The notes: generated by a model from the letters alone, not told the origin. 6,311 nt of DNA from Bacteroidota bacterium (GCA_022601215.1 JAHZIZ010000298.1:1-6311), one strand, 5' to 3'. Positions 1 to 6,311 are shown, counted from the stretch's first letter. Numbers and translations: made by a program.

Positions 1-1049
1 CGGCTGCGACAAAGTTTGCATTAAATTTAAACCTACCAGTGGAAGGCTTGATTCGGTCCACTGTGTTTGATCATTTTTGTGGTGGGGTTAATGAAAAGGA
101 TTGTTTACCGGTTGTGGATAGTTTAATGGAGGCTGAGGTTTATTCTGTTTTGGATTATTCTGTTGAGGGCAAGGAAGAAGAGGCTCAGTTTGACGCCACT
201 ATGGAAAAGGTAATTGAGCTTACCCGATTTGCTGAAGAAAAAAAAGCAATGCCATTTTCAGTGTTTAAACCTACAGGGTTAGGTCGGTTTGAGATATGGC
301 GTAAGATAACTGAAAAGGAGCCATTAAGTGAGGAGGAGACTAAAGAATGGGGGCGTATAGTGGCTCGATATGATCGTATCTGTAGTGTAGCTCATGAGTG
401 TAACATTGCATTGCTTATCGATGGAGAAGAGACTTGGATGCAGGAAGCGGCCGATGAACTTTGTGAGCGTATGATGGAAAAATACAACAAGGAAAAGCCT
501 ATTGTCTATAATACCTTACAATGTTACCGATGGGATCGTCTCGATTATCTTAAGGAGATTCATCAGCGAGCGAAAACTAAGGGATATAAATTAGGGTTTA
601 AGGTGGTTCGAGGAGCGTATATGGAGAAGGAGAACGACAGAGCTCTGGAAAAAGGATATCCAACACCTATTTGTAAAGACAAACAGGCCACGGATGATCA
701 CTTTAATAGTGTGGTACAATATATTATTGATCACATTAGTGATATTCAATTGTTCTTGGGCTCTCACAATGAGCAGAGTAGTTATTTGGCAATGGAAATG
801 ATGAAGGCTAAAGAAATGCTGAGAAATGATGCAAGGATATGGTTTGGTCAGCTATATGGAATGAGTGACCACATAAGTTATAATCTCGCAAACGCTGGAT
901 ACAATGTCGCTAAGTACATCCCTTTTGGACCCGTTAAGGATGTCATGCCATATCTAATTAGAAGAGCAGAAGAGAATACGTCTGTAGCAGGGCAAACAAG
1001 TAGGGAACTAGACTTACTTAAGCGAGAAAAAACAAGGCGTAAAATCTAA
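1..1049 (+). CDS. Proline dehydrogenase, monofunctional (5' end outside window)
   Basis: FAD-dependent oxidation of L-proline to 1-pyrroline-5-carboxylate, the first step of proline catabolism; electrons normally pass to the respiratory chain. The frame is open from nt 3, and the GTG at 39 is an internal valine (LPVEGLIR), so the true start lies upstream. 348 residues are visible; relatives of about 390 residues imply that some 40 are missing. Numbering the GTG codon as residue 1, the barrel motifs run in order: VFKPTG (K77), LLIDGEE (D128), the VVRGAY strand (R191, Y194), GSHNE (241-245), FGQLYGMSD (Y273), and PYLIRRAEEN with the paired arginines R308/R309 that bind the proline carboxylate in this family. 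There is no C-terminal aldehyde dehydrogenase domain, so it is not a bifunctional PutA. It ends on TAA, 2 bp from the convergent gene at 1052. Family call very secure. Confidence 0.96.
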   Translation, partial: AATKFALNLNLPVEGLIRSTVFDHFCGGVNEKDCLPVVDSLMEAEVYSVLDYSVEGKEEEAQFDATMEKVIELTRFAEEKKAMPFSVFKPTGLGRFEIWRKITEKEPLSEEETKEWGRIVARYDRICSVAHECNIALLIDGEETWMQEAADELCERMMEKYNKEKPIVYNTLQCYRWDRLDYLKEIHQRAKTKGYKLGFKVVRGAYMEKENDRALEKGYPTPICKDKQATDDHFNSVVQYIIDHISDIQLFLGSHNEQSSYLAMEMMKAKEMLRNDARIWFGQLYGMSDHISYNLANAGYNVAKYIPFGPVKDVMPYLIRRAEENTSVAGQTSRELDLLKREKTRRKI

Positions 1050-1051
1050 TT

Positions 1052-1066
1052 CTATTTTGTAAATAG
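1052..1066. repeat. Short AT-rich inverted repeat at convergent gene ends
   Basis: CTATTT (1052-1057) and AAATAG (1061-1066) form a perfect 6-bp inverted repeat around a 3-base loop. It covers the TAG stop of the minus-strand gene and follows the proline dehydrogenase stop directly. The arms hold a single G-C pair and neither side has a strong T-run, so it is a poor intrinsic terminator. With only 2 bp between the two coding regions, any terminator must lie inside a coding sequence, and this is the only candidate seen. The repeat is certain; a function is doubtful. Confidence 0.3.
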
Positions 1067-3211
1067 GTTGACCACTTGCTGCTCCTGATTAATTTGATGT
1101 AAGCGAATTATTTTTTCTTCTGTGCGTTCTTTTGGAGTGCCATAGTCATACTGTATTGTACACTTTAATAATGTATGCGAGGGATCGTTTTTCGATTTAT
1201 TACCTAGATACTTTACATTTATTAACCATTGACCTTTGGCGCCACCGTCAATTTCAAATTCCTCTTGAGAGAAACCATTGACAAACTCTTGTTCCAATCT
1301 TGATGTATTTTTCATATTGTGATCCCAAGTAAAGAATAGTTTAGTTGGGTTAACGAATTGAAGTTCAAATTCGGCATTCGAATTACTCCAATCGAATACA
1401 ATACGCGCATCTAATTTAGTTTTATTTAGGTGTTTCACATCGATTTTACTCAATTCTAGCTCAGCTTTTCGTTCAAATACCAAGGTGCGTATTTCGTTGT
1501 CCGCTATTTTTTTAAGTGCCGTAAAATCTAAACTTTGATTGATAGTTCCGCGCTCTATTCCCAATAACAAATCCAATGATTTCTGCGACGCCCCATTATT
1601 TTTATAGGCTATAGCAAGATCTAAATATGACTGAATATGCTGTGGAAACTTTTTCATTAAATCTTTAGCAACATCTAGTGCTAAGCCATAATCTTTATTG
1701 GCAGTAGCTTCAAAAAGTAACCCTCTAAGACCAGATTGAGGTGTATCGTTAAGTTCTATGTAATTATAAGCAATTTGAGTAGCTAATTGTTGATTAGAGG
1801 ATCTAAAGAAACGGTATATATCTGTAAAATAAAGAGGTTTATTTATATGATTCTTTCTTTGGGATACGTATTTCGTATAGGCGGCTTCAATGGAAACCTC
1901 TTTTTCTAATTCTTTAATATAACTGGATTTTACTGAAATCTTGTTCGGTAATATATTTCCAGAGTATACATTTTTATTTTGAGGATTACCCGAGGCTTTA
2001 CCGCCATTTGTTTTTGATTCATATGCTTGTTTAGTCGTAATCAAGATGACGCCACCCACACCTTCAGATCCGTATTGATTGGTTGCAGCAAATCCCTTTA
2101 AAATAGTAATATCTCCAATATTATTTACATCAATAAAACTTGTTAATTCTGCTGTCGTTCCGGCGGACATTGTGGTAATAGACTTTGGGATCGGTGCACC
2201 GTCAATAAGTATAAGTGGGTGTTTTGCCCAAAGCATTGAATTGGCTTGCCTTAGTTTTGCTGTGCTTATGTCTTTTCCGTATCCTTGATTGACCCCTGAA
2301 ACTTTACCATTGATTGCATTAGAGATATCAGAAGAACTTTGATTTATATCTTCCGAAGAAATAGTTTTAACCTCATATCCTAATGATCGTTTATTTACTT
2401 TTTTGTAACCGGTATTTATTTCTTCAGTAGATCCTATATCTTTTTCGTTTGATATAAATACTTCATCCAGTTGTATCCCTGAGGATTTAATCCAAACATT
2501 GAGATTCGGAGACTGCGTCAGTGTAATCTCTTTTTGTTGGTTATGAATAGTTTTAAATTGTAAAGTCTCACCAGGCATTGCCGAAAACTGATAGGTCCCA
2601 TTGGTGTTAACCTTAATTTCAGAGCCGCTTTCTTTCACCATAATCTTTACATCGTTTATATCTCCTTCTTCTACAAACACGGTTCCTTTATAGGTCATTT
2701 TTGTTGTTGAAACACCAGCGCTAGGGGTATTGGCTTCTGTAAGCTGTACAAAATGAATGTTTTCAGCCTTAGTGAGCCTTTCAATTCCTTTTGCCTTATT
2801 TTTATGAGTACTAATAATGGATATATCGTAATTAGAAGTAATTGGAAGACTTTTAGTTGTAATATTTCCATCGGTAAATATCATTGAGTTATTTTCTTCA
2901 AGAAATTTGGCGATCGTATTGTAAGAAGTCGCCCCATCATAAACTACAGCGTTAAGTATTTCTTTGATAGCGCTCCAATTTCCATTAGATATATTAAAAT
3001 CATATTGCGTATGCTTTATATTATTGAAAGTGACCATTCGGACATCAATGGACGGATGTGCCTTGAAATAGTTATCTAGATAGCGAAATTCTAGATTTGA
3101 ATTTCGTGTTTCCATGGAAAATGAAGTGTCCCACGCAAGCGTAATTTGTTCCTGGGCGTAACTATTAAAGATTGAAATAAAAAGCAAAAGGATTGTTATT
3201 CTTTTAATCAT
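1052..3211 (-). CDS. Exported VWA / plug / TPR / DUF2135 mosaic protein
   Basis: A 719-residue protein of unknown function. Residues 1-19 are a signal peptide (K3, R4, hydrophobic core, SYA|Q cleavage). Residues 22-155 resemble a von Willebrand A domain with every MIDAS ligand visible: DTSFS (D28, S30, S32), T95 in DGATS, and D114 in FTDG. Residues 172-242 look like a carboxypeptidase-regulatory beta domain, followed by LDEVFISN (249-255 region). Residues 276-394 are a SusC-type TonB plug, ending in LKGFAATNQYGSEGVGGVIL (371-390) and ITTK. No beta-barrel follows: 473-556 are TPR-like helices (LALDVAKDLMKKFPQHIQSY and onward), and 600-704 resemble DUF2135/YfaP (SQEEFEI, VKYLGN). It is therefore not a transporter; a periplasmic scaffold or binding protein is the best guess. 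There is no lipobox and no evident type IX C-terminal signal. It is divergent from the AraC-type regulator. No Shine-Dalgarno is visible; the start is supported by the signal peptide. Confidence 0.88.
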   Translation of the reverse strand: MIKRITILLLFISIFNSYAQEQITLAWDTSFSMETRNSNLEFRYLDNYFKAHPSIDVRMVTFNNIKHTQYDFNISNGNWSAIKEILNAVVYDGATSYNTIAKFLEENNSMIFTDGNITTKSLPITSNYDISIISTHKNKAKGIERLTKAENIHFVQLTEANTPSAGVSTTKMTYKGTVFVEEGDINDVKIMVKESGSEIKVNTNGTYQFSAMPGETLQFKTIHNQQKEITLTQSPNLNVWIKSSGIQLDEVFISNEKDIGSTEEINTGYKKVNKRSLGYEVKTISSEDINQSSSDISNAINGKVSGVNQGYGKDISTAKLRQANSMLWAKHPLILIDGAPIPKSITTMSAGTTAELTSFIDVNNIGDITILKGFAATNQYGSEGVGGVILITTKQAYESKTNGGKASGNPQNKNVYSGNILPNKISVKSSYIKELEKEVSIEAAYTKYVSQRKNHINKPLYFTDIYRFFRSSNQQLATQIAYNYIELNDTPQSGLRGLLFEATANKDYGLALDVAKDLMKKFPQHIQSYLDLAIAYKNNGASQKSLDLLLGIERGTINQSLDFTALKKIADNEIRTLVFERKAELELSKIDVKHLNKTKLDARIVFDWSNSNAEFELQFVNPTKLFFTWDHNMKNTSRLEQEFVNGFSQEEFEIDGGAKGQWLINVKYLGNKSKNDPSHTLLKCTIQYDYGTPKERTEEKIIRLHQINQEQQVVNLFTK

Positions 3212-3229
3212 ATCTTGATTTTTGTAACA

Positions 3230-3237
3230 TAAAGGTA
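3230..3237 (-). promoter_or_regulatory. Possible -7 element for the mosaic gene
   Basis: On the minus strand this reads TACCTTTA, matching seven of the eight positions of the Bacteroidota -7 motif TAnnTTTG (the N positions counted as matches). It lies 18 bp before the ATG at 3211, which would give a very short leader. No convincing -33 TTG/TTTG partner is visible at the usual spacing, so this is a weak candidate in AT-rich DNA where such matches arise by chance. Confidence 0.2.
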
Positions 3238-3326
3238 CGGTAAATTTGAAATGAATGGTATTGACCTTTTGCTTTCTTTATAAAACGAGACACAATGAAA
3301 TTTGCGCTTTTGGACACCTTTTACTC

Positions 3327-3353
3327 TTAACAAAAGCAGTGTTTTATTGTTAA
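3327..3353. repeat. Dyad TTAACAA-N13-TTGTTAA in divergent intergenic region
   Basis: TTAACAA (3327-3333) and TTGTTAA (3347-3353) are perfect 7-bp inverted arms around a 13-bp spacer. The centre-to-centre distance is 20 bp, about two helical turns, so both half-sites face the same side of the DNA as expected for a dimeric regulator. The neighbouring regulator has an AraC-type domain, whose sites are more often direct repeats, so pairing this site with that protein is speculation. The dyad itself is directly visible. It is too far from either gene end to be a terminator for them. Confidence 0.4.
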
Positions 3354-3547
3354 AGTGTTCATTCCTATTTGTTTTTATTGAAAATAACCATGGATTCTTG
3401 AATTGAGACAACATTAGTAATAGTTTTCTTATTAAATTGCTGTAGCTTAAAATGTTTTTAATTCTAGATAGAAGTACGCTATAAAACCCACTTGGCCTTA
3501 CTTCTTCACCTATAAAAAACTAATAGACAACTAACCAACACACCCTT

Positions 3548-5284
3548 ATGAAAGGAGCTTTAAGTATGTTCTTGGCACTTTTTACATGCCTTTTATCAAT
3601 AGCGCAAGATGTCTCTACGGAATTGGATGACTTGAACTACGAGGAGTTACTTTTACTTTTTGAACGTGTTAAAACTGACTCGTCCTATGCTGAGCGAGTA
3701 GCTCGAGCTTATATGAGTAAGGCACGAGACGACAAAGACACCATAAAAATTGCAAGAGCCTATGGAAGATTGGCCTTAGTCTTCAATCCACGAAAGAATA
3801 TTCAATTTGCAGATAGTTTAATTTATTATACTAGGCATTTAGATCATGTTAATTTTCCTACGGTTGGTTATATGCTTAAGGCATTTTCTTATAATAAAAT
3901 GGATAGTATAGAAGCGACTACTAGATATTATATAGAAGCTTATAATATGGCGGTAGAAAAACAAAACCTATATCATCAGGTATTTGTTTTAGACAACCTT
4001 ATCACCTATAAATCGCTTTGGGGTAATAAAGAAGAGGCTCTAGAACTACAGCGTACTAGGCATAATACTGTTTTTAGTAATAAATATAGACGGCATCTTC
4101 AAAAAGAGGCTGTTGGAAATAATCCTGTAGATATAGATAGTATCCACACTATAGATAAAATTGTATCTCTTCAAAATTTTGCAAAATGTCATTTGGGACT
4201 GCAGCAGTTAGATTCTGCCTATTACTTTATAGATAATTCTTTAGAAAAAATCACTGCCTTTCATTCAATGAATAGCAACCGACTTATGGGTGAATCTCAT
4301 AAAATTAAAATGCACATCAGTTATTTTAAAGCCAATTATAATCAAGCGCTCCTCATGGGAGATTTTATACTTCGAAACCCGAGTAGTAAAGACAATCCAA
4401 AAGCATTACGTGAGGTATATATGTTTAAAGGATTATCTCTTTTGGAATTAGGTCAAGAGGAACAAGGTATTAAACAGTTGAGGATTTCCGATTCTATTTT
4501 TGATACGCATAAAATGGGTAGGGTAGAACCGTATGAGCGAATTCTGTTTGAAAAGTTGTTAGAATATTATTCTTCTCAAGGAAATACAGAAGAGAGTATT
4601 ATTTATTTGAATAAGCTAATCCATTTGGATAGTATGTTTCAGAAGAAGTACAAATATTTGGAACCTGCATTGATCAAAAAATTTGAAAATCCGAAATTAT
4701 TAGATGAAAAACAACGACTCATTAACACATTGCAAGACAAAAATCTTAAATCTGTAAAATTCACAAAATGGATATTATTACTGCTTTTGGTTTCGTTTAT
4801 AATCCTAGTGTATTATGTGTTAAGGCAACGTATTTATAAATCTAGATTTGAGGCTTTACAGCGAAAATATAGTGATCAAGACAAGGACAAAGGAATGATA
4901 CCTAAGACAGAGAATGAAATATCTCCAGAGGTGGTTAGCGATATCCTTGAAAAACTAAAACGCTTCGAAAAACAGCATGAATATACGGACCGCGATATTT
5001 CCTTAACAAGTTTAGCTAAAACTTTTGAAACCAATTCGAAATACCTCTCTAGGGTTATTAATCTTAAAATGGAAAAAAACTTTTCTCAATATCTCCATGA
5101 TTTGAGAATAGACTATGCCTTGAGTGAGATGATGTCAAATGAAAAATTCAGAAAGTATACGATAAAAGCTATAGCGATGGAGTGTGGTTATACGAATGCC
5201 GAATCCTTTTCACGCGCATTTTATAAGCAAAACGGAATATATCCTTCCTATTATATTAGAAAGATTAATAAATCTAATGGTTAG
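3548..5284 (+). CDS. Transmembrane regulator: periplasmic TPR sensor with AraC-type DNA-binding domain
   Basis: A 578-residue one-protein signalling device of a type common in Bacteroidota. Residues 1-19 form a signal peptide (K2, hydrophobic core, SIA|Q). Residues 20-375 are helical with several TPR-like pairs, for example 64-98, 106-140, 205-235, 253-276, 287-318 and 330-365, predicted to lie in the periplasm. A possible coiled coil (about 380-405) leads into one transmembrane helix (W408-L425, ILLLLLVSFIILVYYVL), then a basic RQRIYKSR stop-transfer segment. The cytoplasmic C-terminus holds an AraC-family domain: first helix-turn-helix about 486-505 (LTSLAKTF...YLSRVIN), second about 538-559 (IKAIAMECGY...SFSRAFYK), and the family signature G-x-YPSYYIR (563-571). 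It probably senses an envelope signal and binds DNA at the membrane. The mosaic gene is the obvious candidate target because it is divergent. The C-terminus overlaps the convergent DUF4258-like gene by 11 bp. Confidence 0.92.
   Translation: MKGALSMFLALFTCLLSIAQDVSTELDDLNYEELLLLFERVKTDSSYAERVARAYMSKARDDKDTIKIARAYGRLALVFNPRKNIQFADSLIYYTRHLDHVNFPTVGYMLKAFSYNKMDSIEATTRYYIEAYNMAVEKQNLYHQVFVLDNLITYKSLWGNKEEALELQRTRHNTVFSNKYRRHLQKEAVGNNPVDIDSIHTIDKIVSLQNFAKCHLGLQQLDSAYYFIDNSLEKITAFHSMNSNRLMGESHKIKMHISYFKANYNQALLMGDFILRNPSSKDNPKALREVYMFKGLSLLELGQEEQGIKQLRISDSIFDTHKMGRVEPYERILFEKLLEYYSSQGNTEESIIYLNKLIHLDSMFQKKYKYLEPALIKKFENPKLLDEKQRLINTLQDKNLKSVKFTKWILLLLLVSFIILVYYVLRQRIYKSRFEALQRKYSDQDKDKGMIPKTENEISPEVVSDILEKLKRFEKQHEYTDRDISLTSLAKTFETNSKYLSRVINLKMEKNFSQYLHDLRIDYALSEMMSNEKFRKYTIKAIAMECGYTNAESFSRAFYKQNGIYPSYYIRKINKSNG
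3551..3557 (+). promoter_or_regulatory. Shine-Dalgarno-like AAAGGAG inside the regulator gene start
   Basis: AAAGGAG lies just after the annotated ATG (3548) and 8 bp before a second in-frame ATG (3566, codon 7). In many bacteria it would select the second ATG. Starting there would give MFLALFTCLLSIAQ, a signal peptide without the usual lysine or arginine in its n-region, whereas the first ATG supplies K2. Bacteroidota make little use of Shine-Dalgarno pairing, so the first ATG is preferred. The mature protein is the same either way. Confidence 0.35.
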
Positions 5285-5651
5285 TTATTTCTAATACTGA
5301 AGCTGTTTTCTCGCAGTTTTCTATTTGAATCTTTAGATTTTTCTCCGAAATTTCATGGGTAATAACATAGATTTTACAGGAATCTAATTGGGTGTTACTT
5401 TCTGAAAACAGAACATCTCCGTGCTGTAGTAATAGAGATACGGCAGCCGTATCTAATCCTTGGTTATTTAGTTGCTTCAGGGCTTTTTCTGAATACACAA
5501 GTTCTTTATTGCGAATGTTTTTTAAAGTCCTAGAGTTTGGGCCGTAGTCGTATTCACAAGAGGCTCCGCTGCCTCCTAAGAAGAAAAAAAGAAGAACAAC
5601 ACCAATGAGAACCCCACTAAAATAGAAAAGGATACGTTTAAATAAGGGCAT
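5274..5651 (-). CDS. Small membrane-anchored DUF4258-like protein
   Basis: A 125-residue protein of unknown function. The N-terminus has K5 and R6 followed by a long hydrophobic helix (about 7-26, FYFSGVLIGVVLLFFFLGG), acting as an anchor or uncleaved signal. The rest is predicted to face the periplasm and follows the DUF4258 pattern: YSEKALKQLNNQGLDTAAVS (53-72), a QHGDVLFSES turn, then beta strands CKIYVITHE (92-100) and LKIQIENCE (106-114). C32 follows GAS, which lacks the aliphatic residue expected three positions before a lipobox cysteine, so a lipoprotein is unlikely. C92 and C113 lie on adjacent predicted strands and could form a disulfide. The gene starts 10 bp after the alanine dehydrogenase stop with no terminator between, so the two probably form one transcript. 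There is no recognisable Shine-Dalgarno. Its last codons overlap the regulator end by 11 bp. Confidence 0.85.
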   Translation of the reverse strand: MPLFKRILFYFSGVLIGVVLLFFFLGGSGASCEYDYGPNSRTLKNIRNKELVYSEKALKQLNNQGLDTAAVSLLLQHGDVLFSESNTQLDSCKIYVITHEISEKNLKIQIENCEKTASVLEITNH

Positions 5652-5661
5652 GTTTAGAGAT

Positions 5662-6311
5662 TTAAAAGATCAATAGATTAGGATCGTTGTAGGGCATATC
5701 GAACCAATCTGCTACTGCTTTACTAGTCAATATCCCGTGGTAAAAATACAAACCATTTTTTAAACCAGGATCTCTTCTAATGGCTTCTTCCAGTCCACCA
5801 CATTCTGCAATCTCTAACAGGTACGGGGTGAAGATGTTACTTAAAGATACGGATGCCGATTTCGGATAGCGAGCAGGAATATTTGGCACTCCGTAGTGTA
5901 TAACTCCGTGTTTGTTTACAGTGGGTTTGTCATGAGAGGTCATTTCCGTTGTTTCGAAGCATCCGCCCATGTCTACACTCACATCAATAATTACAGCACC
6001 TTTTTTCATGCGTTCTACCATTGCTTCGGTCACAATTACTGGAGATCGGTGAGTTCCTCTTACTGCACCAATAGCCACGTCACAACGTCTTAGGGCTTTG
6101 AGCAAATTTTTTGGCTGTATAGTGGAAGTATATAATGTTTGTCCCACCTTAGACTGGATTCGTCTTAATTTCGTAATGGAATTGTCAAATACTTTTACGG
6201 TTGCTCCAAGGCCAAGTGCCGCCCTTACGGCATATTGTCCAACAGTTCCAGCTCCGATAACGACAACCTCGACAGGGGGCACTCCGCTAATATTACCAAA
6301 TAACAGACCCG
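5662..6311 (-). CDS. ald: Alanine dehydrogenase, C-terminal half (5' end outside window)
   Basis: NAD-dependent interconversion of L-alanine with pyruvate plus ammonia, in the cytoplasm. The frame stays open to the right edge: the GTG at 6282 is an internal valine in GNISGVPPVEVVVIGAG, so the gene starts beyond the window. Visible are the Rossmann glycine motif GAGTVG (6238-6255), the acidic residue after strand 2 (VFDNS) that holds the NAD ribose, the active-site aspartate in DVSVDMGGCFE (codon 5971-5973), and the family segments YGVPNIPARYPKSASVSLSN and FTPYLLEIA. Catalytic arginine, lysine and histidine of the N-terminal domain are not in the window. About 215 residues are seen of the roughly 400 typical for the flavobacterial form. 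NAD(P) transhydrogenase alpha subunit is the main relative to exclude; the MGGCFET and GLYFYHG segments favour alanine dehydrogenase. It lies 10 bp upstream of the DUF4258-like gene, probably in one operon. Confidence 0.95.
   Translation of the reverse strand, partial: GLLFGNISGVPPVEVVVIGAGTVGQYAVRAALGLGATVKVFDNSITKLRRIQSKVGQTLYTSTIQPKNLLKALRRCDVAIGAVRGTHRSPVIVTEAMVERMKKGAVIIDVSVDMGGCFETTEMTSHDKPTVNKHGVIHYGVPNIPARYPKSASVSLSNIFTPYLLEIAECGGLEEAIRRDPGLKNGLYFYHGILTSKAVADWFDMPYNDPNLLIF

Larger units (their letters stand above)
3212..3547. promoter_or_regulatory. Divergent intergenic region between mosaic gene and regulator
   Basis: These 336 bp must carry the promoters of both divergent genes. 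The sequence is AT-rich, with one clear dyad (3327-3353) and a repeated CTATAAAA (3479-3486 and 3510-3517, 31 bp apart, about three helical turns). On the minus strand TACCTTTA (3230-3237) is one base from the Bacteroidota -7 consensus TAnnTTTG, but I see no TTG/TTTG at a good distance upstream. On the plus strand TTG (3492-3494) lies 16 bp before TATAAAAA (3511-3518), which fits the consensus poorly. A 68-codon reading frame runs through the region on the minus strand and is judged spurious. No RNA gene or riboswitch was recognised. Confidence 0.6.

Noticed and set aside
39..41. GTG as the start of proline dehydrogenase
   Set aside because: The frame continues upstream to nt 3 with family-like residues (NLNLPVEGLIR), so the GTG is an internal valine.
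2079..2288. Plus-strand frame of 69 codons
   Set aside because: It lies opposite the plug-coding part of the mosaic gene and has no features of its own; it is a shadow of the real gene.
1052..3211. Calling the mosaic a TonB-dependent receptor
   Set aside because: Only the regulatory-like and plug domains match. There is no beta-barrel, and the C-terminal half is TPR-like and DUF2135-like.
3208..3414. A 68-codon minus-strand frame in the intergenic region that overlaps the mosaic start by ATGA
   Set aside because: The overlap resembles translational coupling, but the peptide has no recognisable domain, no signal or membrane segment and a low-complexity K/F/S-rich make-up expected from AT-rich DNA. 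It also fills the region needed for divergent promoters.
5896..6093. Plus-strand frame of 65 codons
   Set aside because: It lies opposite conserved alanine dehydrogenase coding sequence and shows no domain.
6280..6282. GTG as the start of alanine dehydrogenase
   Set aside because: The frame continues to the window edge with GLLFGNISG, a conserved segment just before the Rossmann motif, and the N-terminal catalytic domain would otherwise be absent.
1..6311. CRISPR array, tRNA, rRNA, insertion sequence, phage or toxin-antitoxin genes
   Set aside because: No regularly spaced repeats, cloverleaf-like sequences, transposase or integrase motifs, or terminal inverted repeats were seen on reading through the window.

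Overview
The window looks like chromosomal DNA from a member of the Bacteroidota, most likely a marine-type Flavobacteriaceae. The grounds are the AT-rich sequence, the near absence of Shine-Dalgarno sequences, signal peptides ending in a ...A|Q junction, a SusC-type plug sequence, and proline and alanine dehydrogenases that read like the flavobacterial versions. This assignment comes from sequence familiarity; no search was run.

Layout, left to right. (1) 1-1049, + strand: most of a monofunctional proline dehydrogenase, cut by the left edge. (2) 1052-3211, - strand: a 719-residue exported mosaic protein that ends 2 bp from the proline dehydrogenase stop. Its order is signal peptide, von Willebrand A-like domain with a complete MIDAS, carboxypeptidase-regulatory-like beta domain, SusC-type TonB plug without any barrel, TPR-like helices and a DUF2135-like C-terminus. 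(3) 3212-3547: a 336-bp divergent intergenic region, AT-rich, with one clear dyad. (4) 3548-5284, + strand: a membrane-spanning regulator with an exported TPR-like sensor, one transmembrane helix and a cytoplasmic AraC-type DNA-binding domain. (5) 5274-5651, - strand: a small membrane-anchored DUF4258-like protein whose end overlaps the regulator end by 11 bp. (6) 5662-6311, - strand: the C-terminal half of alanine dehydrogenase, 10 bp upstream of the DUF4258 gene and cut by the right edge.

The outer genes are amino-acid catabolism: proline to pyrroline-5-carboxylate, and alanine to pyruvate. The two inner, divergently transcribed genes form the unusual part, a transmembrane AraC-type regulator facing an exported VWA-plug-DUF2135 mosaic. 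A regulator-target relation between them is inferred only from their arrangement. No RNA gene, CRISPR array, insertion sequence or phage gene was recognised.
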